Part shown: piece after piece, positions 49,001 through 61,773 of the stretch
Numbering within the stretch: the stretch's first letter is position 1
Layout: the number at the start of each line of letters is the position of its first letter
Assembly (NCBI GenBank): GCA_004794785.1
Contig: SJOL01009709.1
Location: 1,003,746 to 1,067,745 of the forward strand
Length of the DNA: 64,000 nucleotides
Direction: 5' to 3'
Source: Opisthorchis felineus
Lineage: Eukaryota; Platyhelminthes; Trematoda; Opisthorchiida; Opisthorchiidae
Notes under the pieces: generated by a model
Database searches by the model: none
Told to the model about the DNA's origin: nothing
What the model saw: only the letters and a program-made list of their open reading frames with translations
Program-made: the position numbers and the translations under genes

Positions 49001-50501
49001 TGTAGAAGCCAATTTTGACTGTTTGGTTTTTTCAGTTATTGAGCTACGTCATTTTGGTAAGCGGAATCTCTGTAAGGCAAAGCCTCTAGAAAACAAGAGT
49101 TTTTCCAGATAGTTCGATTTTCTTTCTGTCGGGCTGAGAAATGAAAACTTCCGGCTCTTCATATCTCCCACGGAATATACCCGACAAGCAAAATCCGTTG
49201 GGTAGTGTGAGAAGAGTATACTTTTACCGAGTAGTGGGTATTCTTTTCTGCAAGCTCAGCTAAGCACAATTTCAAACTTGCTCGTGAGTGACAAACTCAT
49301 ATCTTTTTACTGGGTCAAGCACTTTAACCCCATAACCTAGCGGAGCCGTCTCATTTGAACTGCACATAACTGGCTTTTATTGCACTTCCTTGCTCGCATC
49401 TGTTGCCCCTCACAAGTTCATCCTCAGGGAATCGATTGGTGGAGGGGAGTTGGAAATATGTTTGCTGAAGGGAAATTCTTCACCGGAGTCAAAATAGATC
49501 AAATTCCAAAAGACGAGCATTCAGTTATTCGCCTGATCTACGTTTTGATGTTCCACCATTTTTTACCGGCACAAATACGTTTGCCAGTCCATTCTTTGTC
49601 ACTTGTTTGCATTCATGGTTCCAAAATAACTTCGTTCCGAACCCAGTAATTTTGACAGCCGCAAGGTGTATAACGCACTGTTTACTGCTGAAGATCATAA
49701 ATAGCCAGCTTGTCTCACGGCAAGCTCCTTCATTAGTGATCGAAATACGGGAAGCGTGGTGATCTGGTTGGTAGATTTGCCTGAGAAAGTCTCGCAAAGA
49801 CGCTTACGTTAACAAACAAATAACCTTTCAAAACGTGGCCAGTATATGTGAAGGTATGTAGCATCCATTGCCTAACCCCATTACCATTCCGCTCTAACTT
49901 AGAAAGAGTGCATTTCAACCTCATGTGGTCCCCTTGCTGTCCTCCTGGCGTCGCCTAGGATAGATGACCTTTAGTCCAACGCACATCCGCTGGCGAAAGA
50001 ATAAATCTTGGATTCCTGTCAGGCTGTTGGCCAACTATGCCGCCATATCATAGACCCAGCTTAGCAAGTGAAAAAATCAGTCGGTTGTCGCCTCCTTCGG
50101 AAAGCTTTACCCATGAAAGGCCCGATAATAAACGCAAATGAGAAAGTTTCGCTTCGCGGCGTCAGTAGCCAAGGAAGGCGGTTTGTGCAGGCCACAATCT
50201 CTCGTAAGAGACAATTTGGTGAACTACTTTCCTTACTCATGAAGTGTAACTGACTTGATTTCTCTTATCCCCTAAAAACACACTTTGGGGTATTATCACA
50301 ACTAAGAAGATGTTCGAAATAAAGCGTTCTAAAGGCCAGCTTCCGCTAGGGAATGTCTTTATCACCAGCAGTACGGGCGAATGGGATAAAGGTAACTATG
50401 TTATGTTACGTAAAGATCATACCCTCACAATATTTTCAACATGGGACTGCACCACAGCTACTCTCCTAGCCAGTTTCATATTACTATGTTGAAAATCTTA
50501 C
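46096..50501. other. Non-coding or unassigned stretch
   Basis: No family is recognised. The region 47500-48330 has longer overlapping frames on both strands (133 codons at 47890-48291 on +, 103 codons at 48015-48326 on -) and looks less AT-rich. It may be a decayed mobile element or an unrecognised exon. The - strand frame at 46914-47198 is also unassigned. Confidence 0.4.
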
Positions 50502-50765
50502 AGACAAGTAATGCTGCCAATTAGAACACTAAATACAGAAACTAACAGTGTCATTGGTGCTTCAAGAACAAATAATAGTGTGATCAAAGCAGCCCAGGTA
50601 GAAAGGCAATATAATAGCCAACCTGTTCTATTCGCTGAGGACTTTATAAATGTGCACTTTTTTGGTTCTGAAGAAGTAAGAACACGATAAATAAATGGGG
50701 CCAAGAGGTACACAGACTGTGTTGCGACCATATTTGCACAACAGATCAAGGTAATTTCAGAGCTG
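50502..50765 (-). CDS. Candidate exon of a multi-pass membrane protein (partial)
   Basis: On the - strand the proposed exon runs from the acceptor cactcataattcag to the consensus donor gtaaga: 264 bases, one leading base, 87 codons and two trailing bases. The peptide has three hydrophobic segments: ITLICCANMVATQSVYLLA, then WLLYCLSTWAALITLLFVL, then MTLLVSVFSVLIGSITC. They are linked by a polar loop with basic residues and an NRT N-glycosylation-type site. The entry phase fits the phase-2 end of the candidate exon at 56108-56340, so the two may be consecutive. A shorter start at 50667, after the strong acceptor cgtgttcttacttcttcag, is an alternative. I do not recognise the family; it would be an integral membrane protein such as a transporter or receptor. 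Confidence 0.45.
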
Positions 50766-53744
50766 CTGAATTATGAGTGAAAACACTATCTCCTTCTAAA
50801 ACACGTGATCTAGAAAAAATGATCACAAATTCCACAGGCTAATCAGTAATTAAGAGTAACACAAGAGCGTTTTGGAATTACCTCTCGAACAGTGACCAAA
50901 ACCTAGGGATAATCTGTCAGTTCACGGAAGCTGAGCAAAAGATCAAGTGTGAGATTCGAGTTTGTCACTCACGAGCAAGTTCAAAACTTTGCTTTGATTT
51001 TTTGTTCAGAGGAGAATATCCACCGTTCAGTGGGAGTAGACTCCTCTCTGACAACATAGCGGGCAGGGCCTGTCAGGCGTACTCTACTTGAGACAAAGAA
51101 TCGGCATGTTTTCATTTGTCAACCTATCACATAGAAATGGCAGCGATTCGGAGTAAATTCTGTTTTTGTGGGCTTCGTTTTACAGAATTTTCGCTAGCCA
51201 ATTTGATGTTGTTCACAAACTAGAGAAATTCCAACATTCAAAACTATCGTCGACAGTTTTCACACGACGGTCTGGAATGCACCGATGCTCACTCGCTCGT
51301 GCATCGTTTGATTTCTCGGTCACCGACCACCTAGTGTGTACATTGCGGTAAAGTTGCGTAATTCCGCCTACCCATCGCAAACACCGCCATGTGGGATATT
51401 TGATTTGCTTAATGACCCAATCAGCCGAGCGTGAGTATATTTGGCTGATCGGATGATCGCCACAGGTTGTATAGGCTGCTTTACTAAGACTCATTGCCCT
51501 AAGCAACAAAAGTTTTCTCATGTTCAGCATAACTTATGTAATTCTGGTGACCGGTCATTCATTGTATTCTTTCATTTTATTTAAAAAAATATCCAAAGGT
51601 TTCCATTTTATCCGGTAATTCTTTGGAACTTATGGCCTTGCGTGTGACCGCCCGAACTGATTAATCTAGAGTGTCGTAAAACAGTGGCCACATCCTAGTA
51701 CGCTCGGAGTTAGAAGAACGCCAATGGCACATGCTTTTCTCGATCACCTACATCAGGAATAGATGTCAGTATCTTCACTAGCCTCAGAACAGATCATTCT
51801 CGTCCTTCAAGCCCTTCTGGTCACCTCTTTATGTCAAAGGAACCTATTAAGGTAGAAGCTGAGAAGGATCGATTGAAAATCTGGAAGGAGTAATCTTAAA
51901 TATAGCCGCCAACTTTTGAGCTAGTGAAAACTAGATGCACAGTACGGCCACGGCAACGAGCGTGCAGGTAAACATTGAAACTCTGGGGTTGTTCTCTCAA
52001 CGGCAAGAATCGAAACACCGCGAAATGTCCGTTTGACAGACTTTGAACTCTGTGAGTAGTGCTTGGACTCACGAAGAAAAAATATAACAATCACGGTGTT
52101 AACATTCTAAACGGGAAGCCGTCTGGTTTGCTGTGAGTCGGCAGACTTTCAGGCAATTGCAGAATGCTTGTATAAATTCAAAAGCCTTTCAACGTATGTC
52201 CTTATGTACGTGAAGAGAATAGTTTCAAACGAATTATTAAGAAATCAGGAAGTCAATTAACGGCACTGGTGACTAAAACAATGCAGTATGAATCACACGG
52301 AAGCCCGCGGATGACACCGAGTATTTTCGGTGCTTGTCATAACTAAGTGAGCTATGGTGTGGTCAAACAAGATGGAAGGACCATTGTTCTATGTGGTGAG
52401 TGTGTGACTGAATTGCAATCCGGGTTGAATCAATTACTATTTCTGCATCTGTTATTTCCTCCATCCATCAAACCCAGAGTGCAACCACTGGGTACGGAAA
52501 CCCTTCAGTCCTGCAGGTTATGCTTCTTGGGACACATAGTGAATGCATTCAAAGACGTCTTCATATTTACAGGATGACACTGCCCGGGTTCACATTCAAT
52601 AGGTAACAGATTATTTAAGAAATTTTTCAATGTTGCTTTTTCTTACTTTACTATGCTCGCCAAATTGGACAAACTTTTTGGTCTAAACAATCTTGGAAAT
52701 GTATCCCAGTCAACAGCATGTGCGAATGCATTGCCAATTGCGACTTTCCACGTGGCTATAGAGTGCACCTAAGTGCACTGTCACAGAAAAATGGTAATAA
52801 TAAGCAAATACGCAGTACCCTTCCAGAGAACCGGAATTTCGAGAAGTATGCTTGATTCGGTACGTATTCCGTGACATGTTCTGCAAATTCGCTTGCAACA
52901 AAAGACTGCGCGGGTTCCGGTGAAAACGGGGAAACTGAGAACGCAAATGTGATCTGGCGCGGGAAGGTGAAATTTGAACAAGTGCTTGATTTCGCCAAGG
53001 TATGGCGTTCTGTCTTTGATGGACTTTATCTAACGAATGTTTTGTCAGCAGCAGACAGCTTAACAATGTGTGCGACAAATGTTGGATTCCCTTTTCATTT
53101 AGTTTAACCACTGTTGTTTTTTGTTACCAAGTCATGCAGTGAAATACTCTGCGTATACAAGGGGAAGAAGTTTGTGCTCTTCAACAGAATGCGCCTGAAA
53201 GACTAGCCGCTTCCGTGTTTGTGCACATTTCAGTTTGAGCGTTGCATTTGCGTCTCCTCTTAATTCATTATAAGTGCTAGCCAGAGCCTTTCTACATTCA
53301 TATCCGCAGAGTAAATGATTTTACATCTGGCCTCTTTTTTATTTGGGTCCCAGGTATTTCTTTTTACTTTCACTGTTTGACAGCCTTTTAGAGCTTCTGA
53401 CAATTCCCTGCGTAAGATTTTATCTCACAAATGTACCCTTCCAATGTTTGATCTTTCGAAAGGCACCTCAGTGGAAATCAGAATTTAGGATTGTTCTTCC
53501 GAGATTCACGAGAAACTGCATCAATTCTGTTCTACATTCCCGTTAATCATCAGCATAAGCACGCCTTTTACTACAAAATTATGACAGTAGGAATGCTCCT
53601 TGTGGCCTCATAGCGTTGCTTATAGGACGTGTGCAGTGATAACTGCTGTCATCCCAAGGTCCTAGAAATAAAGGCAGAGAACTATGGTCTGAAGCATGCA
53701 GAGTAGGACTTGTATACCTACGATCTCTGCTTAACTCAAGCCCC
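50766..53744. other. Possible intron of the membrane protein gene, otherwise unassigned
   Basis: Several frames of 60 to 130 codons overlap on both strands (for example 51213-51530 on - and 52710-53111 on -), but none has both splice sites and a recognisable domain. Confidence 0.4.
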
Positions 53745-53995
53745 GACTACAGTATCATCGAAAAACATCAACCAGCATCAACGCATGTAAACTAATTTCA
53801 TATCTCTCAGCGACATCAAGCCAACCAAACTACAATTCGCACACTTCCGCCGATGTCAACTTTCTGTGCTCAGTGATTTATGTGCCGATGTCCCAGTAAT
53901 ATATGGGCGGCATAACCTTAGTTTTTAGACGTACTTCACGTTCTATATGCATACCTCACGGGTGAAAATTTGAATGCGCACGGGAATTCGGAAAA
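53745..53995 (+). repeat. Unnamed dispersed repeat, copy 2
   Basis: It aligns in the same orientation with 45845-46095, about 7.9 kb away. The clearest shared blocks are cacacttccgccgatgtc, cagtgatttatg and gtgaaaatttgaa. The similarity fades beyond both ends. No open frame is shared between the copies. Confidence 0.75.
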
Positions 53996-56107
53996 TACTG
54001 TCTGGATTTATGCAGACGGTGGCTTTGTTCTGCGCGAATTAACCTGTGGTTTCAGTTATCCAGAAGAGAATTGGAACTGATGAAAACCAGTGAAAGCAGA
54101 CCATTTGCGTTGCTGTGCACAATAATCCCATTGTGACATCGTGGTCTATTGAGTTATGTGCTCGAACCTAACCAAAAACGCCACACCCTCAGAAATTTTG
54201 GGCTAAGAAAATAAATCAAGCTAACCCATAATGGGCATCTGATTTGTCTGCTACATCAGCCTTGTTTAGGACGATTATAGACTTAAAACGGACAGGTTGA
54301 GACATCAATCCGGACAAGATTTAATATCATTCCGGTAAAGAAATGTCGTGGTATGAAAGGTAAGGGTCAACTGCAAGAGGCTGTAGTCACGTAAGCATCG
54401 AAACTAAGGTGCCCTCCGATTTCCCAGGTTTAAATGCAGGTAAATATATTGTCAATCCTTGGTCCGATCCAAGAAACCAATTAATTCCCACGTATTCCAA
54501 CCTCCAGTGATAGGCTACTTGATATAGTAAACCTGGTACCCTCTACAATCATACCCAAGATAGTCTTCCGATCGGTGAAATTGACAGATTATTACCACGT
54601 AGGGATATATAATGGCTTTCCTATGTTACGGTTCCATAATTTCAAACAACTAATTCACGCTTGCAAGCGCGTTGAAAATCTAAGGAACTACCAGTGAAAT
54701 ACAATCATCAGTAAAATAACTTAGTTTTAACAACAGAATCAACTGAGTCCGAGCTGACTAATCGAATTCCTGAAATGAATTTGCTGTACGAAGATCGCAC
54801 GTCGTTTCGCTGGCACGACATTCGAGATACCGCATTATAATTTCTTGGCGGAGCACCGCATAAGGCTGCTAGAAACCACTCGACAGCTCACTACCGGTTT
54901 CAAACTTCCTGGCTGAGTGCAGTTTGCAGACTGCTTACAGTTTGGTTCCAGGCAGTACATAATGTCAGTGGAAACTACGGAACTGAACCTATCTGGTTAG
55001 CCCCAAGATTAACAAAGCCGATCGACACCTGTTGAAGAGTTTTCGGAAAGCTCATTTGCAGTTTTCCGCCTAAGAACGTGTTCTTTAAAATCAACAATCT
55101 TTAGCCTTTTACCCGCAAAAGTAGGCATTTTGTTTAGAACAGCGCACAATAATATAGTTCATTTTTCTTCAAACCTGGGAATACATAGATAAGAGCAGGG
55201 TTTACTTTTTTGTTTAAACCATGGCAATTTGTGGAACAAAGTAGAGCAAAATGCCCCTGCTTCCCACCGAAATAGAGTTCAACACTGATAACGAGTTACC
55301 CTATGGTTTTCATCGGGCAAATTAGTAATGTCACATAAAAGACCTAACTCGTCATCCTAAACGTCACATTAGTGAAACTTTGGACGGCCCTAGCGCAGCA
55401 GCTTCTGTCGAAAAGCGCCGAAAATTGGGGAAGTAAATGCATCACTCACTACCACATTCATAATTTTCAAATGTGTTCAACGCCAATGGCTGGAATTTGG
55501 CGCGGTAGATCGAGGTTTCATCAACCTTATAGGTAGCTTATGAGAAGGGGACTTGTGCATCGTTTTCAGTTAGGAAATGAAGTAAACGAAAGGTTCACTT
55601 GACTCGTGATTTACGGCTATCCTTAGAGGTAACTGGAAGTTTGGCTCCAAAGTTTTTTATAACGGTGCAATGGATATTAAGTGGATATCTATGGACCCTT
55701 AACAGAATTTCTCTAGATATTTCAAAATAGACGTTCTTGGAAACGAAGGAGTACTAACGGTGTTTTTCAAGCACCGCTACTCCTTTGCTCCAGAAAGGTA
55801 CTGACAATTGCTTAAAAGTTAAAATAAATTCCCTAAAATGATGCAATAAAATCTTGAAGCGTTCTCATATGTATCTGAAGCCATTCTAAGAGTGTAAAGC
55901 ACTCTAGAATTCTACCGGTGAACGTTCCACCGAACAACAGTTCTTTACCTCGAAGCACCGGCATTTTGGGAGCAAAATCAAGAACACAGCGTGAAAAATG
56001 TGCGATAAACAGGTGCTGAGAATATTTTTCAGGATGAGTGAAGTGCAGATAAAACAACTGAGAAACCAGCGAAAAGCGTACCCAGTTCATCGAGCCAGTG
56101 TACATAC
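53996..56107. other. Non-coding stretch, possible intron of the - strand gene
   Basis: Nothing recognised. The - strand frame at 55833-56105 continues past the proposed donor at 56107 in another frame and has no domain signal. Confidence 0.4.
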
Positions 56108-56340
56108 TTCTCCCATAAAGGAAAGGTTGTCATGCTGAAAAGCCGAGTAGCGCTGTGTATTCGAGTGACCCTCCATGAAAGTCTTCTATAGTCCACAATC
56201 GTACTGAAAAGCTTCTGGGACGGCACACTCGAGGGTGGAAATGAAAGAAGGGGAAGCTTAATCAGTCGACCAAACTCATGGAAATCGAACCATAATGCAA
56301 CCCAAATCAGAAACAATCCAATGAAAACACAGGGGTAAAA
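56108..56340 (-). CDS. Candidate exon of a multi-pass membrane protein (partial)
   Basis: On the - strand a good acceptor (cctcgtgttttttagcag) opens a frame that starts with a strong transmembrane segment, FYPCVFIGLFLIWVALWF. About 55 polar or mixed residues follow (HEFGRLIKLPLLSFPP, then VDYRRLSWRVTRIHSATRLF). The exon ends at the consensus-like donor gtatgt in phase 2. It has 77 codons plus two bases, or one more codon if the upstream AG is used. An in-frame stop lies just before the acceptor, as expected for intron sequence. The phase matches exon 50502-50765 further along the - strand. If the donor is not used, the frame ends at 56029 and this could be a C-terminal exon. The family is not recognised. 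Confidence 0.45.
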
Positions 56341-59300
56341 CTGCTAAAAAACACGAGGTAACTGGATGACAAATCAAATCGGGCAGAGACAAAGCACAGC
56401 CCAAGGAATGAAAGCCTTTTTCGATAAAGGATAAAACATATGAATCCAATCCAGGGTCAGGTATGGGTACTCTCATTCGATCAGTATCATTACTAAAGCC
56501 AGAATGGGCAGGGCAAACGTTTTATTGTACAGTGCGTCTTCAGATGTTGCACCTGTCGTCCATCGTGCTGTGCCACTGATGAATCAGTGCTATCCACGTG
56601 GGAGAACAGCTGACATCTTTCGGTGTCAAGGGCCATCCTCCAAGGGCTTCCGGTGAATTTAATCACCAAACGATATAGTAATTCTCCTCATTTACGACTA
56701 ATGTTGTTATTCTCGGACAAGTCACAGAAAGCGATCGCAGTGTAGCTTCTGATGAATAGACACCTTTACCTACGAGGAAAAGACTGGCTACTACCAGGTA
56801 ATTTATAGCAGCAACTGAACTTCTATATGTAGCTTTCTAAGAATAAAATTGTTTATTAAATCGTGTGATCTTTTTTTCTCGTCCGATGTTTTGCGACTGT
56901 GAACAACCGTCTCTGTTGATTGGTTGGTTAGGTGCCACTTGATCTGCTCAACGAGCTTGCAAAAGGAGTTGCCGAAGTTTTGTCACTTTATAGGCAGATA
57001 CCCTCACTACGATCCAGAGTTGCCATTGTTTAGGCGTGCTGTCGACACTTGCTAACAGAATCTGTTGATTTGTCGTGATGTTTAGGTCTTGCACTCAGTT
57101 AGTGTTTGTGTTCAAATGGAGGTTTACTTGGTCTTACAGCAGATACAATTGTATATACAGTTTAGCCTCTATAAATCTCCAAATATCTGATCAAAATGTC
57201 TGTTTGGGCATAAATTTTTTCCCAGTCACATTGCAGGATTTTCCTATATCCTTATCCGATTCAAGCTTTTATTTAGATAATTGCTCAAACTTTGGTAACT
57301 TGCCTCTTAGTCTAGTGTTGTTTGGGCCACTTCGATTTGCCACCTGCAAAGTGTTTCACATAGACGTACCAACCATAAGGGGCTTTTCGCAGATTCCGTC
57401 AATCCGTATAAGCTAATTTTCCGGACAGTCGGTTGACTCATTTGGACTAGATGGATCTGTAAATGCAGGAGGGGTGCAAGCTGATTAGCAAATTGTATAG
57501 CACCAAAAAGGCATCCCAAGCAAGAACTGTCCTTCGTTGAGGACGACAGTGATAATGGAAGTTGACTGTTTTATCACGGACGCTTTTTAGATCATCTTTT
57601 ATGAGCCGAACTTAAAGAAATAAAATATTTGAAGCCTATTTACAAAAGTACGATGAATGGTTGTCACAGGGAAACAAACTCTACGATAGTGATTTATAGC
57701 CTGCCTCAACGAAGCCAAAATCAAAGGTCATCGGTATGTCTAATATGTCATTGATTTTGCACTTTATATGGACAACCCTTAGTGAGCGACCACGGTCTTA
57801 TTTGGGACAGAAAACGGCAGCTTTGCTCCTCTCTTTGCACCTATCTAGAAGACATTTTCAGAAAAAGTATACTGAAAAACCACCCCATTCTATCCGGTTG
57901 CGAGAGACTGCGCAGTTTCTCCAATCAGAAACCATGCAACCAAATAGGAAGAAAACCCCAGAAATTTCTGATCATGTTCCCAGGGATTACACATAAGAAT
58001 TACCTTCACATAACATATGGTTGCCAGCTACTAATTTACTTTCTTACAGGGAGAATTTTCGGCACATTGGGCCATGTAAATCAAAGATTGTCGGCATTCA
58101 GTAATCTGCCGAACCAGTGTCTAGTCGTCCGTAATCCAAGAAAACTGGTCGCCAGACGATTTTAGAACCTTAGGGCATCATGATTAAGCACGTGCTCGTA
58201 GAAATTCTTCACCATGCCCAAAGTAGAAAAGATGGCACACTGCAATTCACAATACAAATCTTCACGTAACCAGTTGACAAAGCTTTGAGTGCAGTAGAAA
58301 TATCATCAGCTGACAACATTCATCGGTCGATGATCAGTAGTATAAAGCTGTTCCCATGATAAAGAGGTGAAAACGTTCGGAATACACTTTACGATAGATT
58401 CTGAGAATTGTTGCGCCAACCAGAAATGGTTTGTGGGGTGATGGGCGGAATACTTGTTTAACCACCTGAACAATCTTGTTTGAATTCCACTTGTTTGGAT
58501 TTTGAGTAGTTGGTTTGAGCAGTAACATACAAGAGATGAATATAGATTTAATTATTTTTTTCAATAATTGGCTAACAAATACAACAGAATTTTCATTACG
58601 TATGTGTCACGCCCTTTGATTTTATTCACACTACAATAGTAATAATTTTAAGCATTGAAGCTCTGGTTTGAAAGCTGGTTTGGTAGCTCACCCTGTAATT
58701 CACGTCCATGAAGGTCTGTACATGGATGTGTTCGTCCGGTTGGTCTGTGCTGATTGTTTCGCCAGTTTTCGACAATGACTGAGTCAACGCCATCAACATG
58801 AGTAATCTTTTGGCAGCATTATTTAGGTAAGCTCAACCGAGTGAAGACTTCCGGTGCCTGCTGTTCCCGGAAAATGCCATAGTAATTCCTGCGCCTGGCT
58901 TTAATGCCCTTGGCATTTAATACCATATTGTGATAGGAGAATCTCGGGGTTTGTGAGACATGCACCATATTTTCTTGGTCGTTTGTCTATTAGTGGCGTC
59001 AGCTAGACGAATCGTGATCGTCTGTCCCCGATCAAAACCAAACCATCGGTCATGCAGCTTCACATTCGTCCGACTCTAAAGCCTATACCCCATGGTTCAA
59101 TCCAACCTTGAATCCTGGCGTTTCATCCTTGGAATCCGACTCCAGTAGTTCCCTTACCCGTTCTGCCCTTTGGACTTCTCTCTGAGGTTTTCAATCTCGC
59201 ATCAGCCACCGACAACAGCTACTGAAACTGCTCGGTAATAGGACACATGATCGGATGAAGACTACAAGGAACAAAAATACCAAGTCTCCCATTTTCACGC

Positions 59301-59966
59301 GTCCTCAACTAAGCTCACCGTAAAGTTCTTAGAGGGTCGGATGATCACATCAGGTAATCTATTCGTGGCTAAATCTTTAACCAAAAAATCGCTCAATTAG
59401 CTACCTTCACACCAGCGGATGACATGGAGGTTTCGGTGTCCGAATTCGCGATACAGCGAAGAACGTCTATAGAATAGCTACTGTCTACGCAGTGCCGATT
59501 AGTACAAAACCTGGTTAATGAACCTGCGTTTGACGTAAATGATGTCAAGGTATTGTGTGGAAGCCAAGGAAAGCAGTGACTTTTTAGGGTGGTAGACTGT
59601 ACAGCAATGTTGACGTGCTTGAACGATCTAATCACTTCACCTCTTTCAAATCGATGGTTTGCGAGTTCAGAACGTGCGTCTCTTTGGGTACTTATCCACG
59701 GTATCAAAATCCGGTGGAACTTGCTGCCATGGTCAGTGTAACTTTCTGTTTTTGAATAACGGTTGCCATAAGAGATTAATGCATACACTCATGCCATGTG
59801 AATCACTGTGTGCTCATCATAATCAGGGTTGCAAGGGAACTCTGAAAAGGTCACCGACAGCTAGACACCGCTGTCCTGGAATTGTTGAGAGCACCCGCCT
59901 CAAGAGGATTTATCAAGCTGATTGCAGTTGGGAAGTGCGCAAAGGTTGCAACCATGAAATAATCCA

Positions 59967-59970
<4 letters not shown>
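56341..59970. other. Non-coding or unassigned stretch
   Basis: Longer frames occur at 57075-57416 (+), 57782-58165 (+) and 59393-59788 (-), but none shows a domain I know. A good acceptor (tactttcttacag, ending 58050) occurs within the second but has no clear donor partner. Confidence 0.4.

Positions 59971-60017
<47 letters not shown>
59971..60017. repeat. (TA)n microsatellite at gap edge
   Basis: A TA run of 47 bases ending four bases before the second gap. Confidence 0.97.
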
Positions 60018-60019
<2 letters not shown>

Positions 60020-60021
60020 AT

Positions 60022-60198
60022 NNNNNNNNNNNNNNNNNNNNNNNNNNNNNNNNNNNNNNNNNNNNNNNNNNNNNNNNNNNNNNNNNNNNNNNNNNNNNNN
60101 NNNNNNNNNNNNNNNNNNNNNNNNNNNNNNNNNNNNNNNNNNNNNNNNNNNNNNNNNNNNNNNNNNNNNNNNNNNNNNNNNNNNNNNNNNNNNNNNNN
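60022..60198. other. Assembly gap (177 N)
   Basis: A run of N next to a (TA)n tract, as at 45014-45216. Confidence 0.99.
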
Positions 60199-61573
60199 TG
60201 ATGTCGGTTATCATGGATCAACAGGCAACATAGGTTCAAGTAGTGCATAATTTAACTTGTTAGTAAATGGGATGAACGTACCTTACATAACCGTCGACTA
60301 TTTACGAGCGGAAGAGCGTGGGGTGCTGACATCCCACAAGCCCGATTCTTTCCATGAGTAGGTGCCCATAGGATTAGCAGCCCAGTAGATTTAGTGGTGT
60401 TTGGGACGTTCTTCACGATTCACTTCACTGATAATCCTAATTCATGGTAAATGCCAGCACCTCATGCTAGGACTTGTTCCAGCTTGTGGAACACTGGTTA
60501 CAGCATGTTCCTTCTTCGGTTGGTGGTTTCTACTAGTGTCTCGTGCTTCATTTAGGTCTTCGCCTCGCATTTCTGCAGTGATCGATCCGGCTCGAGCTGG
60601 CTAATTAAAACACGCATTTTGTTGAATGGTTCCCTCCATATAACTTAATTTGAAAACAACTCCTCAAGCTTACCACTGTGCGATTACGACTGAGCTGAAA
60701 ATGGAAATCTTCATGCCCTTCTAGCTCAATACACCCCCCGAATGAAACAACTGAAAGCCAAAGTTACAAAAACAATGAAGAAAGTCGCAAGCTGAATGTG
60801 GCTGGCATCCTCCTTGTGCCATGAAAAAAATTTCAAGCAAAGCAAACATCCTCCAGCACTTCCCACGGTAATGCCGTGATTCATTTTTATCTTATCAGCT
60901 ACATGGCTGTCACTGTCCAAAGCTCCCCTGGTGTGCTATGAAAGCTGCCAGTTTTTATCTTCAGTCTATTTGCGTGAGGACAAGAGACAAAAAACTGTAT
61001 TTCCGGCAATAATTTGTTTATACGGATGTTATTTAACGTTGTTGGAGAGGAGATAAGAACCAGAAACGAAAAAAATTGGAAAATTACTCCTCAGAATGAA
61101 TTGAGCAACAAGGGATGCTTGCACAGCTTTTAACTTCAGGTTCATTTGAGAGAACACTCTGAGTTCATGAAACGGTATTAGATGATTTTTTCATTACGTT
61201 GAGTAAGTATTTCAAGCTTCCCTGGTAGCGAGTTAATTCTACTATCACATTTGCTCTTTCTTTAAATAGATTATCACCAGCCAGTAGAACTTTTTTCTTG
61301 GCCCTTCCAGCCTACATATCTGACTGACTGCCTACCTCAATGGATCCACCAATAAAACTGGATTTGGTCATTCGGCGTCTTAGCACATTTTGCTGTGTAT
61401 TGCTGACAGATATTGTAAAAGAACGCAACTGAGTGCAATTACCTGTTTGCGCCTAAAGTCAAACTGTCGTGCAAAAACAGGGGTCACTTGAACAACCTTT
61501 GTGTATCAAATTGCAAAACGTCCGCAAAAAGCGTTAAATTATATTAGGAGGTCACCATCAGTGGAGCTTGCAG
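60199..61573. other. Non-coding stretch, nothing recognised
   Basis: The short frames near 60401 (+) and 60726 (-) have no domain signal or splice support. Confidence 0.5.
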
Positions 61574-61773
61574 GTTTAAATTGCAGGCATGAATCAAACG
61601 AACTATTTATATTTGCCACATACGTTCCGCAAAACAGAGTTTACAAGACACATGGCCATATGTGTGCTGCTCGAAATAAAAATTTCTGTTTCGACATTGT
61701 TCTGGCTAATCCTAATTACCTACGACATCAAGAAAAAGAGCACCAAAAGTATGGTCAGTCCCTAACGGAAATC
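61574..61773 (+). CDS. Candidate internal exon of an unknown gene (partial)
   Basis: The segment lies between the acceptor cagtggagcttgcag and the consensus donor gtaagc. It enters in phase 1 (two bases, then 66 codons) and leaves in phase 0. The peptide starts LNCRHESNELFIFATY, has three further cysteines in HMCAARNKNFC and beyond, and ends in a charged stretch (HQEKEHQKYGQSLTEI). A phase-1 entry followed at once by cysteine recalls extracellular modules, but I recognise no family. The frame continues past the donor to a stop at 61798. Confidence 0.33.

Noticed and set aside
53382..53411. Micro-exon between a very good acceptor and the donor gtaaga
   Set aside because: Only about 28 bases; it cannot be supported without transcripts.
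57736..58165. Two long overlapping + strand frames (86 and 127 codons)
   Set aside because: They run in different frames over the same bases with no domain signal; the acceptor ending at 58050 has no convincing donor.
59900..60248. Frames of 104-111 codons spanning the second N gap
   Set aside because: Same artefact of N and TA repeat.
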